Positions 41,548 through 42,936 of a stretch of DNA of 42,936 nt are shown piece after piece. Numbering within the stretch: position 1 is the stretch's first letter; each line of letters begins with the position of its first letter. The position numbers were made by a program, and so were the translations under genes. This DNA comes from JASMHC01 sp964476515. Lineage in GTDB: Bacteria > Pseudomonadota > Alphaproteobacteria > Rhodobacterales > Rhodobacteraceae. The notes under the pieces are model-generated. The model ran no database searches, was not told the DNA's origin, and saw nothing but the letters and a program-made list of their open reading frames with translations. The stretch covers positions 1 through 42,936 of the forward strand of contig CAYZAY010000011.1 in the NCBI GenBank assembly GCA_964476515.1, written 5' to 3'.

Positions 41548-42936
41548 TCAGTCGTCCTGCTTAAGCGCAGCGCCGAGGATATCGCCAAGCGATGCACCCG
41601 AATCCGACGAGCCGTACTGTTGTACTGCTTCTTTTTCTTCCGCGATTTCGCGTGCTTTGATCGACAGACCCATGCGGCGGGTTTTGTTGTCGATGTTGGT
41701 CACACGAACGTCGACTTTGTCGCCAATGCCGAAACGCTCTGGACGCTGCTCTGCGCGGTCACGCGACAGGTCCGAACGACGGATGAACGATTTCGCGCCT
41801 TCGTAATCAACCTCAATGCCGCCATCTTCGATTGCGGTCACTTCAACGGTGATGATCGAGCCACGCTTCACGCCGCCAACTGCTTCAGCGAACTTGTCGC
41901 CGCCCAGTGCTTTGATCGAGAGCGAGATACGCTCTTTCTCGACGTCCACTTCCGAGACAACCGCAGATACGAGGTCGCCTTTGGTGTAGTTGCCGATGAC
42001 GTCTTCGCCACGTTCGTCCCATGAAAGGTCCGAAAGGTGAACCATGCCGTCGATCTCGCCTTCGAGGCCGATGAACAGACCGAATTCGGTGATGTTCTTG
42101 ACTTCGCCTTCGACCTGCGTGCCCTCTGGGTGAGTTTCCGCGAAAACTTCCCATGGGTTGCGCATAGTCTGCTTGAGACCAAGGCTGACGCGACGTTTGG
42201 CTTCGTCGATTTCCAGAACCATGACTTCGACTTCTTGCGATGTCGAAACGATTTTGCCTGGGTGGACGTTCTTCTTGGTCCACGACATTTCCGAAACGTG
42301 TACCAGACCTTCAACGCCTGGCTCCAGCTCAACAAATGCACCGTAGTCGGTGATGTTGGTAACACGGCCAGTGTGCACCGAATCCAGTGGGTACTGGTTG
42401 GCAACAGTGTTCCAAGGATCGTCCTGAAGCTGTTTCATGCCAAGGCTGATACGGTGGGTTTCTTTGTTGATCTTAACGACCTGAACCTGAACCGTCTGAC
42501 CAATCGAAAGGATCTCAGATGGGTGGTTCACACGACGCCATGCCATGTCGGTGACGTGAAGAAGACCGTCAACACCGCCAAGATCGACGAATGCGCCGTA
42601 TTCGGTGATGTTCTTAACAACGCCTTCGACAGCTTGGCCTTCAGCCAAGTTACCGATGACTTCTGCACGCTGCTCGGCACGCGATTCTTCAAGGATAGCA
42701 CGACGCGATACAACGATGTTGCCACGACGACGGTCCATTTTCAGAATCTGGAACGGCTGCTTGAGACCCATCAGTGGGCCAGCGTCACGCACTGGGCGAA
42801 CGTCAACCTGCGAACCTGGAAGGAACGCAACTGCGCCACCAAGATCGACAGTGAAGCCGCCTTTGACACGACCGAAGATCGCGCCTTCGACGCGAGCGTC
42901 GCCAGCGTATGCTTTTTCCAGACGGTCCCATGCTTC
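41548..42936 (-). CDS. rpsA: 30S ribosomal protein S1 (partial, 5' end outside)
   Basis: The frame runs from the window edge to the stop at 41548, exactly 463 codons including the stop. Five S1/OB motifs are visible in order: VEGAIFGRVKGGFTVDLGG, VEGVVKNITEYGAFVDLGG, HTGRVTNITDYGAFVELEP, VEGEVKNITEFGLFIGLEG, and a last weaker one (RGSIITVEVTAIEDGGIEVD). The full protein is about 557 residues, so roughly 95 are missing. Binds mRNA and helps start translation. Ends ...LGDILGAALKQDD. Reported internal starts (for example a GTG at 42792) are not real starts. Confidence 0.96.
   Translation of the reverse strand, partial: EAWDRLEKAYAGDARVEGAIFGRVKGGFTVDLGGAVAFLPGSQVDVRPVRDAGPLMGLKQPFQILKMDRRRGNIVVSRRAILEESRAEQRAEVIGNLAEGQAVEGVVKNITEYGAFVDLGGVDGLLHVTDMAWRRVNHPSEILSIGQTVQVQVVKINKETHRISLGMKQLQDDPWNTVANQYPLDSVHTGRVTNITDYGAFVELEPGVEGLVHVSEMSWTKKNVHPGKIVSTSQEVEVMVLEIDEAKRRVSLGLKQTMRNPWEVFAETHPEGTQVEGEVKNITEFGLFIGLEGEIDGMVHLSDLSWDERGEDVIGNYTKGDLVSAVVSEVDVEKERISLSIKALGGDKFAEAVGGVKRGSIITVEVTAIEDGGIEVDYEGAKSFIRRSDLSRDRAEQRPERFGIGDKVDVRVTNIDNKTRRMGLSIKAREIAEEKEAVQQYGSSDSGASLGDILGAALKQDD

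Noticed and set aside
41330..41806. 158-residue plus-strand frame over the ihfB-rpsA spacer
   Set aside because: Runs through the rpsA terminator and antisense to rpsA; no ribosome-binding site; protein not gene-like.
1..42936. CRISPR array, prophage or conjugation genes
   Set aside because: No regularly spaced direct repeats and no phage or transfer proteins were seen on either strand.

Overview
The window looks like a chromosomal segment of a marine alphaproteobacterium of the Rhodobacterales (Roseobacter-type). Evidence is the moderately high GC, gene pairs and families typical of that order (sitABCD, TRAP carriers, PtsP, a Hint-domain protein, DUF1178, the rpsA-ihfB-lapA-trpF block) and the protein sequences themselves. 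No search was run; every name rests on motifs, length and context read from the sequence. There is one 25-N assembly gap (27243-27267), and rpsA runs off the right edge.

Layout. 1-5.6 kb: a sulfotransferase-like protein, an MFS exporter, ribosomal protein L25/Ctc, an unusual TIM-barrel/methylglyoxal-synthase fusion, pth and a TRM11-like methyltransferase. 5.6-8.2 kb: tRNA-Leu(UAA), followed by a visibly AT-richer islet with a LysR regulator and two unknown small proteins, bordered by an IS5/IS903-like terminal repeat and the C-terminal remnant of an IS6-family transposase. 8.2-13.6 kb: trpB with tandem terminators, then a sitABCD manganese/iron ABC transporter behind two Mur/Fur-like palindromes, then trxC. 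13.6-16.6 kb: fused remnants of a TesA-type esterase and an FtsX/YbbP-type permease (a deletion scar), a gamma-glutamylcyclotransferase-like gene, gltX and a small membrane protein.

16.6-25.0 kb: a probable catabolic module, all on the minus strand: TRAP transporter dctPQM (with a strong dctP-dctQ hairpin and a fold-back repeat after dctM), a molybdenum hydroxylase with FAD, FeS and Mo subunits plus a MoaD/ThiS-like protein in the same translationally coupled operon, and an HpaI-type aldolase. Substrate unknown. 25.0-28.6 kb: DUF1178 protein, SDR, TSUP permease, and a homocysteine S-methyltransferase-family gene interrupted by the gap, with an NTF2-like protein. 28.6-35.5 kb: aspartokinase, Hint-domain protein, PtsP (nitrogen PTS enzyme I), EcsC protein, GNAT acetyltransferase, flavin reductase. 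35.5-42.9 kb: SulP transporter, small membrane protein, OsmC, the methylthioadenosine phosphorylase/adenine phosphoribosyltransferase salvage pair, trpF, lapA, ihfB with an unusual insertion, and rpsA.

The most system-like candidate is the TRAP/Mo-hydroxylase/MoaD/aldolase block. The most unusual single gene is the methylglyoxal-synthase fusion, in which the position of the catalytic histidine is occupied by glycine. The clearest signs of genome change are the IS-bordered islet and the tesA/ftsX scar.
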